A DNA stretch of 16,570 nt from Sulfurovum sp. (GCA_020726085.1 DYTG01000030.1:1-16570); one strand, 5' to 3'. Counted from the stretch's first letter, positions 7,506 to 14,122 are shown. Numbers and translations: made by a program. Notes: generated by a model not told the origin, from the letters alone.

Positions 7506-7874
7506 TTAGACCTCTTTAATCCAACAACATTTCGTCTCTTCATGCGACGCAAGGGATTTTTCGATAGGTTGGTATCCGCTATCAAGCCAAAATGGACGGT
7601 TGCTTGTTTCTAGGGTTCGCAAAGCAAAGTGGGTGTAGATTTTGAAATTGGCAATCCAGTCGTGGGCGGTAGTGAGCAGCTCTTTAGCAAAGGCATTGCT
7701 TTGGTATTGAGGCTTAAGAAGAATATCATCCAAACAGTAGAGCTTTTGAATATCAAAACCCCGTTGTTGCCAAATTTTGATTAAATCTTCATCTTCATAG
7801 TGCAAAGGTAACCCCATAAGCACCCCGATTGCTACTAGGGTTATAGCAGTAAGCAATATTTTTATTTTATTCAT
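7506..7874 (-). CDS. Small membrane-anchored protein of unknown function
   Basis: I do not recognise this 122-aa protein. Residues 5-23 form one hydrophobic segment after a short Lys-containing head (MNKIK), so it is an N-terminal anchor or uncleaved signal with the remainder outside the cytoplasm. The rest is mixed, aromatic-rich and fairly polar (LIKIWQQRGFDIQKLYCLDD, 31-50), with one internal cysteine (Cys47) and a CC pair near the end (116-117). An exported protein with three cysteines could form a disulfide, but that is speculation. AAGG lies six bases before the ATG, a sound ribosome binding site. The gene is single and convergent with ccsBA, with only 3 bp between stops. Its upstream region contains an inverted repeat that overlaps its probable -10 box, so it may be regulated. 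Confidence 0.62.
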   Translation of the reverse strand: MNKIKILLTAITLVAIGVLMGLPLHYEDEDLIKIWQQRGFDIQKLYCLDDILLKPQYQSNAFAKELLTTAHDWIANFKIYTHFALRTLETSNRPFWLDSGYQPIEKSLASHEETKCCWIKEV

Positions 7875-7894
7875 AATAAGCCTTGATAAATAGT

Positions 7895-7918
7895 ATAAGT
7901 GTGCAGGATTACACTTAT
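7895..7918. promoter_or_regulatory. Inverted repeat over the promoter of the 122-aa gene
   Basis: ATAAGTGT and ACACTTAT are perfect 8-bp inverted repeats separated by eight bases. On the minus strand a TATACT (7898-7893) overlaps the repeat and could be the -10 box of the gene starting at 7874, about 20 bp away. A dimeric repressor bound here would cover the promoter. The regulator is not identifiable. Confidence 0.42.
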
Positions 7919-7932
7919 TTTAGCATTAAATG

Positions 7933-7950
7933 AATTGACCTATATCAATT
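7933..7950. promoter_or_regulatory. Putative FNR/CRP-family binding site
   Basis: AATTGACCTATATCAATT contains TTGAC-CTAT-ATCAA (7935-7948), which matches the FNR-type consensus TTGAT-N4-ATCAA at 9 of the 10 half-site positions, flanked by further symmetric bases. It lies between two divergent genes, about 60 bp from the minus-strand start at 7874 and 110 bp from the plus-strand start at 8059. A plus-strand TATAGT at 7964-7969 is close enough for an activator site. Which promoter it serves, and which CRP/FNR-family protein binds, are not decided by the sequence. Confidence 0.45.
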
Positions 7951-7994
7951 AAACTTAGAATTTTATAGTGCGTAAGGATAGATATTCCCATGAA

Positions 7995-8020
7995 ACAATC
8001 GTTCACTTAAGAACTATTGT
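7995..8020. promoter_or_regulatory. Long inverted repeat just upstream of the transglycosylase promoter
   Basis: ACAATCGTTC and GAACTATTGT match as inverted repeats at 9 of 10 positions, with six bases between. The right arm ends where an extended -10 element begins (TGC TATATT, 8020-8028), so the repeat fills the -35 to -13 zone of a promoter starting near 8035. That is a classic operator position. As RNA it could be a hairpin, but no T run follows, so it is not a good terminator. Confidence 0.45.
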
Positions 8021-8028
8021 GCTATATT
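8020..8028 (+). promoter_or_regulatory. Extended -10 promoter of the mltD-like gene
   Basis: TGC followed by TATATT (8023-8028) predicts a transcript starting near 8035, with a leader of about 24 nt to the ATG at 8059. The ribosome binding site AGGA (8042-8045) is rather far from the start (13 bases). Confidence 0.4.
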
Positions 8029-8058
8029 AATAAAAATTTTTAGGATACCCACAACCTT

Positions 8059-9141
8059 ATGAGACTCTTTATTCTCTTTGCTCTATTTTTTTTATACCCC
8101 ATTAACGCTTCAATAACTGAGCGTTTCCCAAGCTATAGCTATGTATTGAGCGAATTGGATATTGATGAGGGGTATATCTATGATAGTGATTTCGAGACAT
8201 TTGCAAACGCTCACGCAAACTCTCTTAAGAAATTCTACAAAAACTCACTCAAAAGAGGTTCGCACTACTTGCCTACTTTTAAATACCTCTTGCTAGATGA
8301 TGGAATGAGCGATCTTTTTATCTATCTCTCCATGATAGAGTCAGGACTTAGTCCCAACGCCCTCTCGCCCAAACAAGCTGCTGGATTGTGGCAATTTATG
8401 CCCTCAACCGCACGCCACTATTCGCTTATTATCAACGGCTACATCGATGAGCGTTACGACCCTATCTCATCAACCCAAGCCGCTATGACCTACCTCAAAA
8501 AACTCCACAAAGATTTTGGCAAATGGTATCTAGCCATTATGGCGTACAACTGCGGTGAGGGAAGAGTAGCCAAAGCAATCAAACTTTCGGGTAGTAAAGA
8601 GCTTTCGGTGTTGATTGATGATGACAAAAAGTATCTACCCAAAGAGACAAGAGAGTATATCAAAAAAATTATCCTACTTTCGATGATAGGTGAGAATGTC
8701 ACGCTAGGATTTGATAGTGCAAACGAAGAGTTTAAATCTACCTACAAAGACATACATGAGCTTACCTTGCCAAAAGGTACCAATCTTAGACTCCTTTCAC
8801 AAAAACTCGATATGAAGCACAAAGCCTTTATGGCCATGAATCCCCATATCACCAACCAAACGACCCTTCAAAGTGCGTGCAGTATTATCATCCCGCAAGA
8901 CAAATTGGCAAACTACTATCTGTGCTACGAGACGGCTATTGCACCCAAAACCAAACCTCTCGATCATCTCATCTCTTACGTTGCCCAAGAGAATGTCTCG
9001 CTTGAAACTATCGCCCAAGAATACAACAGCTCCCTTGAAGCGATATTAGTGACCAACAACTTCTCCAAACTTCAATTAACGCAAGGTGAAATTATCGCTA
9101 TTCCTGTGACAAAAAAAGTTTTTAGGCATTATACTCGCTAA
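8059..9141 (+). CDS. mltD: MltD-like membrane-bound lytic murein transglycosylase with C-terminal LysM region
   Basis: A 360-aa exported enzyme that cleaves the MurNAc-GlcNAc bond of peptidoglycan with formation of a 1,6-anhydro end. Residues 1-17 (MRLFILFALFFLYPINA) form a signal peptide; no lipobox cysteine is visible. The SLT domain spans about 78-180: catalytic Glu94 in SMIESGLSP, then QAAGLWQFMPSTAR (107-119), the YDP near 133 and AIMAYNCGEGRV (159-170), all standard for the family. The C-terminal part has one LysM-like repeat (about 305-352, ISYVAQENVSLETIAQEYN then IIAIPV) and before it a degenerate one (about 230-285), which would bind glycan. E. coli MltD is longer (about 450 aa) and has two LysM repeats. 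The stop overlaps that of the convergent queC by 4 bp. The promoter region is unusually rich in inverted repeats. The family call is firm; the mltD symbol is by resemblance. Confidence 0.9.
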   Translation: MRLFILFALFFLYPINASITERFPSYSYVLSELDIDEGYIYDSDFETFANAHANSLKKFYKNSLKRGSHYLPTFKYLLLDDGMSDLFIYLSMIESGLSPNALSPKQAAGLWQFMPSTARHYSLIINGYIDERYDPISSTQAAMTYLKKLHKDFGKWYLAIMAYNCGEGRVAKAIKLSGSKELSVLIDDDKKYLPKETREYIKKIILLSMIGENVTLGFDSANEEFKSTYKDIHELTLPKGTNLRLLSQKLDMKHKAFMAMNPHITNQTTLQSACSIIIPQDKLANYYLCYETAIAPKTKPLDHLISYVAQENVSLETIAQEYNSSLEAILVTNNFSKLQLTQGEIIAIPVTKKVFRHYTR

Positions 9142-9803
9142 AGATACTCTATCGCATCCCGCACGTTTGCCTCTTCAAAGCCTTTGAGTCGCAATCGGCA
9201 ACTATCGCACACCCCACACGCTTTGTCTTGATTTTGATAGCAACTCCATGTGTAGTGCAGTGGGACATTAAGCCTAAGTGCCTCTTGTACGATTTGGGAT
9301 TTTTTGAGATGCACCAGAGGCATACAAATCTCTATCTTCGTCTCCTCTTTGGTACCACTATTGATGGCTTGTTGCATATTTTGTATGTAATGCTCATGAC
9401 AATCGGGATAACCGCTGCTATCTTCTTGAACCACACCGATAAAGATAGCCGTTGCTGCGTGTTTTTCGGTGATAGCCGTTGCGATAGAGAGGAAGATGCC
9501 GTTGCGAAAAGGGACATAGGTCACGGGTACTCCCTCTCCAATACCCCCCGTAGGCACGGCAATAGAGCTATCAATCAAAGCACTCGCTCCAACTTGAGCA
9601 AAAAAATCCAAATCAATGACATAGGTTTCGATGGGTTTAAGCTCACCGCAAATCGCTTCAAAGGCTTCAAGCTCTTTGGCTTGGGTGCGTTGATGGTAAT
9701 TAAAATGCAAAGCGATAATATCGTAGCCCATCTCTTTAGCAAGGTAACCGCACAAAGTGCTATCCATCCCTCCGCTTAAAATCACTACAGCTTTTTGTGA
9801 CAC
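9138..9803 (-). CDS. queC: 7-cyano-7-deazaguanine synthase QueC
   Basis: The product converts 7-carboxy-7-deazaguanine to preQ0 with ATP and ammonia, a step of queuosine synthesis for tRNA. The frame is open to 9992, but the GTG at 9803 is chosen: AAGGAG ends five bases upstream, a TATAAT lies just before it, and the protein then begins VSQKAVVILSGGMDST, as QueC proteins do, with a normal length of 221 aa. The PP-loop SGGMDST is at residues 10-16, followed by ALHFNYHQR. A zinc site near the end is formed by Cys188, Cys196, Cys199 and Cys202 (WSC then CGVCDSC). The middle holds VPTYVPFRNGIFLS-type sequence typical of the family. The gene is monocistronic as seen here, divergent from pgeF and tail-to-tail with the transglycosylase gene, the two stop codons overlapping (CTAA read on both strands). 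Confidence 0.95.
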   Translation of the reverse strand: MSQKAVVILSGGMDSTLCGYLAKEMGYDIIALHFNYHQRTQAKELEAFEAICGELKPIETYVIDLDFFAQVGASALIDSSIAVPTGGIGEGVPVTYVPFRNGIFLSIATAITEKHAATAIFIGVVQEDSSGYPDCHEHYIQNMQQAINSGTKEETKIEICMPLVHLKKSQIVQEALRLNVPLHYTWSCYQNQDKACGVCDSCRLRLKGFEEANVRDAIEYL

Positions 9804-9824
9804 ATAGACTCCTTTTTTGCCACT

Positions 9825-9830
9825 ATTATA
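9825..9830 (-). promoter_or_regulatory. -10 box (TATAAT) of queC
   Basis: A perfect TATAAT on the minus strand predicts a transcript start about 15 nt upstream of the GTG at 9803. This makes translation from any upstream codon of the longer frame impossible from this promoter and supports the chosen start. Confidence 0.55.
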
Positions 9831-9914
9831 CATTGAGATTTCTTTTAAAAAAGTTTGTTTCTTGCATAGGAATTGGATAAACTTACGTACCAGACTATTT
9901 TTAAGGATTTCTCC

Positions 9915-10640
9915 ATGCACCCTCTTCGCGGCTCTTTTGCTCCTCATTGCCACTACCATGTCACCACCAAAGAGTATGCTAAAGCCTATCAAAACTCTCT
10001 AGCCCTCCATACCCAACAAAACCCCAAAGATATTCTAAGCAATCGCAAAAGCCTTACGCTCTCATTGGCTCCATTGGAGTTTGTCGTCGCTCATCAAATC
10101 CACTCCGATAGGGTTGAAGTGGTCAATCGTAGCATCGGGTGGCATGAGGAGTCCGCTCTTGAGTGCGATGGGCTTATTACCAACCAAAAAAATTTAGTAC
10201 TTACTATCCTCACCGCCGATTGCGTTCCTATTTTGTTGCATGACCCTATCCAACAAGCTATAGGGGCGGTACATGCGGGATGGAGAGGCACAAAAGCACA
10301 CATCGTAGCCAAAACCATCGAAGCAATGCAAAGAGAGTTTGGCACAAATCCTAAAGATACTCTTGCCTATATCGCCCCCTCTATTGGTAAGTGTTGCTAT
10401 GAGGTAGGTGAGGATGTCGCAAAGTATTTTGAGGAGGATAGTTACACTCAAAAAGGGGATAAATTTAGGCTCGATTTGCCCTATCTCAATGCACAACAGC
10501 TTCTAGCTATGGGCGTAGCACAAGAGAATATCACCCATTCGCATATCTGCACGGCGTGTGAAGTGGAACGTTTCTTTAGCTACCGTCAAGAGTGCGGATG
10601 CGAGGGACGCTTTATGAGTATGGTATGGATGGAGTCTTAG
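9915..10640 (+). CDS. pgeF: PgeF/YfiH family protein (peptidoglycan editing factor, LACC1-like purine nucleoside enzyme)
   Basis: A 241-aa cytoplasmic protein of the YfiH/DUF152 family. Members were described as multicopper polyphenol oxidases, as purine nucleoside phosphorylase/deaminases, and in E. coli as a factor that keeps wrong amino acids out of peptidoglycan precursors. The zinc/copper site residues are present: His63 in HQIHSDRV, Cys103 in TADCVPILLHD and His120 in AVHAGWRGT. The family's APSIGKCCYEVG (residues ~157-168) and the CTACE...FFSYR C-terminal motif are also seen. The ATG at 9915 is chosen over a TTG at 9873 because AAGGA lies seven bases upstream and the N terminus then matches the family. 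It is divergent from queC. With murA and the lytic transglycosylase nearby, a peptidoglycan link is plausible, but no operon joins them. Confidence 0.92.
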   Translation: MHPLRGSFAPHCHYHVTTKEYAKAYQNSLALHTQQNPKDILSNRKSLTLSLAPLEFVVAHQIHSDRVEVVNRSIGWHEESALECDGLITNQKNLVLTILTADCVPILLHDPIQQAIGAVHAGWRGTKAHIVAKTIEAMQREFGTNPKDTLAYIAPSIGKCCYEVGEDVAKYFEEDSYTQKGDKFRLDLPYLNAQQLLAMGVAQENITHSHICTACEVERFFSYRQECGCEGRFMSMVWMES

Positions 10641-10708
10641 CAACCGCAAGGGATTTGCCCCCGTAATATTTCAAAAATCTTTCCCGTAGCCTCGGCTAAA
10701 GCCTTGTT
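10641..10708. terminator. Convergent intergenic region with small palindromes, possible bidirectional terminator
   Basis: The 68 bp between two converging genes hold TAGCC-TC-GGCTA (10687-10698) and an overlapping GGC-TAAA-GCC followed by TTGTTTT (10694-10709), the latter a small plus-strand hairpin with a T-rich tail. CCCGTA occurs twice (near 10660 and 10683). The stems are short, so the call is weak. No gene fits here. Confidence 0.3.
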
Positions 10709-12028
10709 TTAAGCATTCAATAACCACTCCAAAAGATTTACAATCTCGATACTCCACCCCTCATACTCTATTGCCTCCGAGCTATCCTCACATAGCACCA
10801 TCAATTGCACATCTTTTAGACCTAGTTCATCTATCACTTTAGCAAAAGGGGAGAGTTCTCGTTTGCGTACTTTCTCATCACTTAGACTCACCGTGACTTG
10901 TATGAGTGCGACTATCTCTCTATCCCTCTCTACGACAAAGTCACACTCCAAATCCCCTTTGGTTTTATAGTAATAGACCTTGTAGCCTCTGCGTAGCAAT
11001 TCTAACAGTACCACACTCTCCAAATCATGCCCTTTGGTTTTGAGATGGGGTACTCGTAGGAGATTGGAGAGTCCCAAATCGATAGAGTAGTACTTTTTGG
11101 CATTGGCTTGTTGTTTTTTGAGAGAGTAGTCAAATTTATTAATAGGGAGTATCATATAGGCTTTTTCGAGATACTCCATATAGTCTCTAGCCATATCGTA
11201 TGAGATGTCAAAGCTGTTTTTGAGCTTGTTGATAGTGTGATAGGTAGCCGTATTGGAGAGTAAAAAGGCAGAGAGGTCTTTGAGAGTATTGAAGTTTTTG
11301 AGCTTGAAGCGTGCTACGATGTCTTTGAGCAAAATAGAGTTATAGTACCCCTCTATTAGCTCTTTTTGCATCGTGGGATTTTGGCGATACTCCACACTCT
11401 TAGGAAAGCCACCCTCATGCGAAAAGGCTCTAAACTCACGGTTGAGCAGATGCTTTTGAGAGACAAACTCCATCTTATTGCTTATCTTTATATCCCCAAA
11501 GAGCAAAAACTCTCTAAAACTCAGCGGAAAAACCTCGACACTCACATAGCGACCACTTAGAGCCGTGCCTATTTCAGAGCTAAGCATAGAGGAGTTGGAA
11601 CCTGTGACATAAAGCTTGGAGCCTCTTAGTTCATACTCCGTATTGACCCACTTCTCCCAATACTCAATATTTTGCACCTCATCCAAAAAAATATAAGGTT
11701 TACCTTGTGGATTAACAAACTCTATATAGGTATCTTTGATAAGCCCCAAAAGCTCCACACCCAAATGCCCAATCAACCGCACATCTTCAAAATTGATAAA
11801 AAGCAGATTCTCTTTGGCTACACCACTCTCTACGAGTCGCTTCATCTCATTGATGAGGAGTGTCGATTTACCGCAACGACGCACCCCTTTGACCACCACC
11901 ACCTCATCACTTTGACTAAGCTGTGTAATTTTCTCTTCATAGCCTTTTCGCTCAATAGTAGAGGGAAACTCTCTATTCCAATAGTTCCAATCAAGCAGTA
12001 TCTCAAAGAGTTGATTTTTAGTAAGCAT
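10709..12028 (-). CDS. AAA-family ATPase with C-terminal DUF4143 (nuclease-like) domain
   Basis: A 439-aa protein of the widespread AAA_14 plus DUF4143 family, common in archaea and bacteria and of unknown biological role. Walker A is GVRRCGKST (48-56), Walker B YIFLDEVQ (112-119), a sensor-like KLYVTGSNSSML lies at 138-149, and the family marker LSGRYVSVEVFPLSFREFL at 157-175. A winged-helix-like middle (about 240-300) leads to the C-terminal DUF4143 part with LESVVLLELLRRGYKVYYY (336-354), ECDFVV (361-366) and LIQVT (375-379). These lie where a PD-(D/E)xK nuclease has D and ExK, but here the last motif is Q-V-T, so nuclease activity is doubtful. AAAGG lies eight bases before the ATG and a TATAAT (12063-12058) just upstream. 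It stands alone between core genes, with a small unexplained gene behind it, and may be an accessory insertion. Confidence 0.88.
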   Translation of the reverse strand: MLTKNQLFEILLDWNYWNREFPSTIERKGYEEKITQLSQSDEVVVVKGVRRCGKSTLLINEMKRLVESGVAKENLLFINFEDVRLIGHLGVELLGLIKDTYIEFVNPQGKPYIFLDEVQNIEYWEKWVNTEYELRGSKLYVTGSNSSMLSSEIGTALSGRYVSVEVFPLSFREFLLFGDIKISNKMEFVSQKHLLNREFRAFSHEGGFPKSVEYRQNPTMQKELIEGYYNSILLKDIVARFKLKNFNTLKDLSAFLLSNTATYHTINKLKNSFDISYDMARDYMEYLEKAYMILPINKFDYSLKKQQANAKKYYSIDLGLSNLLRVPHLKTKGHDLESVVLLELLRRGYKVYYYKTKGDLECDFVVERDREIVALIQVTVSLSDEKVRKRELSPFAKVIDELGLKDVQLMVLCEDSSEAIEYEGWSIEIVNLLEWLLNA

Positions 12029-12057
12029 TTTAGAAGCCTTTGTTAGTTATAGAGTGT

Positions 12058-12063
12058 ATTATA
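12058..12063 (-). promoter_or_regulatory. -10 box (TATAAT) of the ATPase gene
   Basis: A perfect minus-strand TATAAT, giving a leader of about 23 nt before the ATG at 12028. The surrounding bases are very AT-rich, so other -10-like hexamers nearby are possible. Confidence 0.45.
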
Positions 12064-12124
12064 TCATAAAATTACAGGTTATAAACTATAATTTACTATT
12101 TTGTTGTTTGTCTATTGCTTGTAT

Positions 12125-12280
12125 TTATGAAACTAGGCAACAATAACGTGGTGAAACTGGACAGATTTTATCTCCCTCTATATTATCCCCACTACCGCTA
12201 TGAATTTGTTGCGTAATGGGGCTATGGTCGCCGTGTGTTGTAGCCTCTTGTGTTGGTTCTTTCTTGCCCATTCCAAACAT
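12125..12280 (-). CDS. Small 51-aa protein with a GDNIEGDKI-type motif, possibly a truncated gene
   Basis: Not a family I can name. The 51-codon frame begins MFGMGKKEPTQEATTHGDHS, continues PITQQIHSGSGDNIEGDKI (residues 21-39) and ends CPVSPRYCCLVS. Support for a real gene: AGG six bases before the ATG, a perfect TATAAT at 12312-12307 about 27 bp upstream, and a composition unlike random AT-rich sequence. The GD-N-I-E-GDK-I stretch resembles the short glycine/aspartate repeats that, in larger bacterial proteins, often precede or link an effector or NTPase module. Here the frame changes character right after GDKI and stops 12 codons later, so it may be the surviving 5' end of a longer gene. 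It lies 97 bp upstream of the ATPase gene on the same strand, but that gene has its own -10 box. Confidence 0.45.
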   Translation of the reverse strand: MFGMGKKEPTQEATTHGDHSPITQQIHSGSGDNIEGDKICPVSPRYCCLVS

Positions 12281-12306
12281 CTTTTGCCTTTTGGTTTGAT
12301 GGGGGT

Positions 12307-12312
12307 ATTATA
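12307..12312 (-). promoter_or_regulatory. -10 box (TATAAT) of the 51-aa peptide gene
   Basis: A perfect minus-strand TATAAT predicts a start near 12300 and a leader of about 20 nt that contains the AAAGG ribosome binding site. It is back to back with the tamA promoter. The -35 region shows no clear hexamer. Confidence 0.42.
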
Positions 12313-12364
12313 GCTAGATTTTTCTTTGAGCGTTTTGCTTCAAATGTGGGTGAAATTTTATTTG

Positions 12365-12373
12365 TGTTATAAT
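12365..12373 (+). promoter_or_regulatory. Extended -10 promoter of the tamA-tamB-tlyA operon
   Basis: TGT followed by TATAAT (12368-12373) is an extended -10 element. The transcript would begin near 12380, so the longer tamA frame starting at 12326 cannot be fully translated from it. The ribosome binding site AAGGAG (12396-12401) follows. Confidence 0.55.
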
Positions 12374-12406
12374 ACTTTGATATTAATAAATAATAAAGGA
12401 GAGAGT

Positions 12407-14122
12407 TTGCGTTTTGTGATGGTAATGGTTTGGCTCACTTCTGTACTGGTTTCTAATGAGGTAGAGATTGTGCTTAAAGGCAACCAAACGCTTAGCGATA
12501 AGAGGATTTTGGAGGCTATTGGGGTCAAAAAGAAAGAGTTTTATGAGTTTTATAAGAGCGACACCCCTACAATCGAGCGTTCCCAAGCCTCCAAACTTCA
12601 CGCTACGCTCAAAGCCCTCTATCGAATGCACGGTTTTTTTGGTAGTTCTATTCGCATTGTGCCTTATAAAGAGAATATCACGATAGAGATTAGCGAAAAC
12701 GATCCCGTTATCATCAAAGATATTACTATCCAAAGCGACTTTGAACTTGCCAAAATCAAAATGCCCCAAAAGGGTGAACGCTTCAATCCTAGTGCATTTT
12801 CCAAACTCAAAAATAGTATCCAAAAAAAGCTCCTCGCCAAAGGCTACTGTAGCTACCACTACGACAACAAAGCCTATGTCGATTTGCCCAATCGAAACGC
12901 AACGCTTCATTATACTATCCAAAAAAGAGAAAAGTGCCATTTTGGGGCGGTCAAAGTCGAGGGGCTGGAGAGTATTGGAGAGCCTATTGTGCTTTCACGT
13001 ATCCATATCATCCAAGGTAAACGCTTCGATACTCAAGCCATAGCCGATATTTACGAGACACTCCAAAAGCTTGAAGCCTTTGATTCCATCGTGGTTGATT
13101 ACAGCGACAAAAATGCTAGTACCGTGCCTATTACTATTAGCCTCAAAGAGAGAGAAAAAAATATCAAATACAAATACGGCGTAGGGTACGATACTAATCT
13201 AGGGCTACGGGCTTTGGCAAGTGTGGAGAAGTTTAATTTTTTGAGTGATGCCAAAAAACTCTCGGCACAGCTTGAACTCTCACAACAATTGTACTCCCTC
13301 CAAACTCAGCTCTTTATGCCCTCTATCGACACCTTTGGGTTCTATTTTGATTATCGGTTGATGTTGGGTTATAAGATAGAGAAGTATTATGAGGATTTTG
13401 ATACGCATCTGCTTTATGGCTCTTTTGAACTCACCAAAGAGATAGCAGGGCTAAACTACTTCGTCGGTTTGGGGTATGAGACGACCGATTATACCAGCAA
13501 AAGCCAAGAAGCCTTGACGCTAAATGAAACCAATTTGTTGCTTATCTATCCCTACCTTAAAGTCATTTACGATAGGCGTGACTCCAAACTCAATCCCAAA
13601 AATGGCTACTATCTCGCCTCTACGATAGAGTATGGACTCCCTTATAATGACCAAGCCCGAAGCTACTCCAAGATTTTTGTAGAGGGACGATACATCACAA
13701 GCTTTGAGGATTTGACGCTCTCAAGTGTCATGAAACTAGGCTCTATTGATGAGCTTCACAACGAAACACCTCAAACCAAAAAGTTTTTTGCAGGGGGGAG
13801 CTTCTCCAATCGTGCCTATGGGTACAATGAACTAGGCGTGATTGGTCCCGATGGGAGCGATGGTGCATTGGGCGGTGTGATGATGGCAAATCTCTCGCTT
13901 GAAGCCAACTATCCGCTCTATAATGAACTCTCGGGAGCTATTTTTAGTGATATTTCGATGATAAACGACCTTGAGAGGCGATTAAATGGAGACTCTATCC
14001 AAACCGTAGGGGCGGGAATACGCTACAATACCCCCATTGGTCCTTTTAAAATCGATGTAGGGGTGAATAGACAAGAGACCCGAGATTATGGCATTATTTT
14101 TCAATTAGGACAGTCGTTTTGA
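12407..14122 (+). CDS. tamA: Omp85-family outer-membrane protein TamA (BamA-like)
   Basis: A 571-aa outer-membrane beta-barrel protein of the Omp85 superfamily, which with TamB helps insert or supply the outer membrane. I choose the TTG at 12407: AAGGAG ends five bases upstream, the promoter lies before it, and it gives a short hydrophobic signal segment (residues 1-16, MRFVMVMVWLTSVLVS) directly followed by the first POTRA strand (NEVEIVLKGNQTLSDKRI). About three POTRA-like domains cover residues 17-250, and the 16-strand barrel domain follows. The loop-6 signature of the superfamily appears as FSNRAYGYNELG near 466-477, a variant of VRGY/F. The last residue is Phe, as in outer-membrane barrels. 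BamA itself has five POTRA domains and is longer; the tamB neighbour decides for TamA. The stop overlaps the tamB start by 4 bp. Confidence 0.9.
   Translation: MRFVMVMVWLTSVLVSNEVEIVLKGNQTLSDKRILEAIGVKKKEFYEFYKSDTPTIERSQASKLHATLKALYRMHGFFGSSIRIVPYKENITIEISENDPVIIKDITIQSDFELAKIKMPQKGERFNPSAFSKLKNSIQKKLLAKGYCSYHYDNKAYVDLPNRNATLHYTIQKREKCHFGAVKVEGLESIGEPIVLSRIHIIQGKRFDTQAIADIYETLQKLEAFDSIVVDYSDKNASTVPITISLKEREKNIKYKYGVGYDTNLGLRALASVEKFNFLSDAKKLSAQLELSQQLYSLQTQLFMPSIDTFGFYFDYRLMLGYKIEKYYEDFDTHLLYGSFELTKEIAGLNYFVGLGYETTDYTSKSQEALTLNETNLLLIYPYLKVIYDRRDSKLNPKNGYYLASTIEYGLPYNDQARSYSKIFVEGRYITSFEDLTLSSVMKLGSIDELHNETPQTKKFFAGGSFSNRAYGYNELGVIGPDGSDGALGGVMMANLSLEANYPLYNELSGAIFSDISMINDLERRLNGDSIQTVGAGIRYNTPIGPFKIDVGVNRQETRDYGIIFQLGQSF

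Noticed and set aside
7990..8010. A six-codon frame (MKQSFT) upstream of the mltD-like gene, considered as a leader peptide
   Set aside because: The nearest AAGGA is about 13 bases away, the codons show no regulatory pattern, and it falls inside the inverted repeat, upstream of the better promoter.
9228..9779. A 183-codon plus-strand open frame antisense to queC
   Set aside because: It is a shadow of queC, whose PP-loop and zinc cysteines are unambiguous; the plus-strand product has no recognisable domain.
9873..9914. Longer pgeF start at a TTG
   Set aside because: The only purine-rich stretch is two bases from the TTG, too close. The ATG at 9915 has AAGGA at normal spacing and gives the usual N terminus.
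9804..9992. N-terminal extension of QueC by 63 residues
   Set aside because: The extension lies upstream of the likely queC -10 box, overlaps the start of pgeF, and QueC proteins begin just before the PP-loop, as with the GTG at 9803.
10641..10708. Considered as a small RNA or attachment site between pgeF and the ATPase gene
   Set aside because: Only short weak palindromes are present, with no promoter, no tRNA-like end and no direct repeat matching the other side of the ATPase gene.
12383..12940. A 185-codon minus-strand open frame over the start of tamA
   Set aside because: It is antisense to the POTRA-coding part of tamA and would end inside the tamA promoter and ribosome binding site; no family features.
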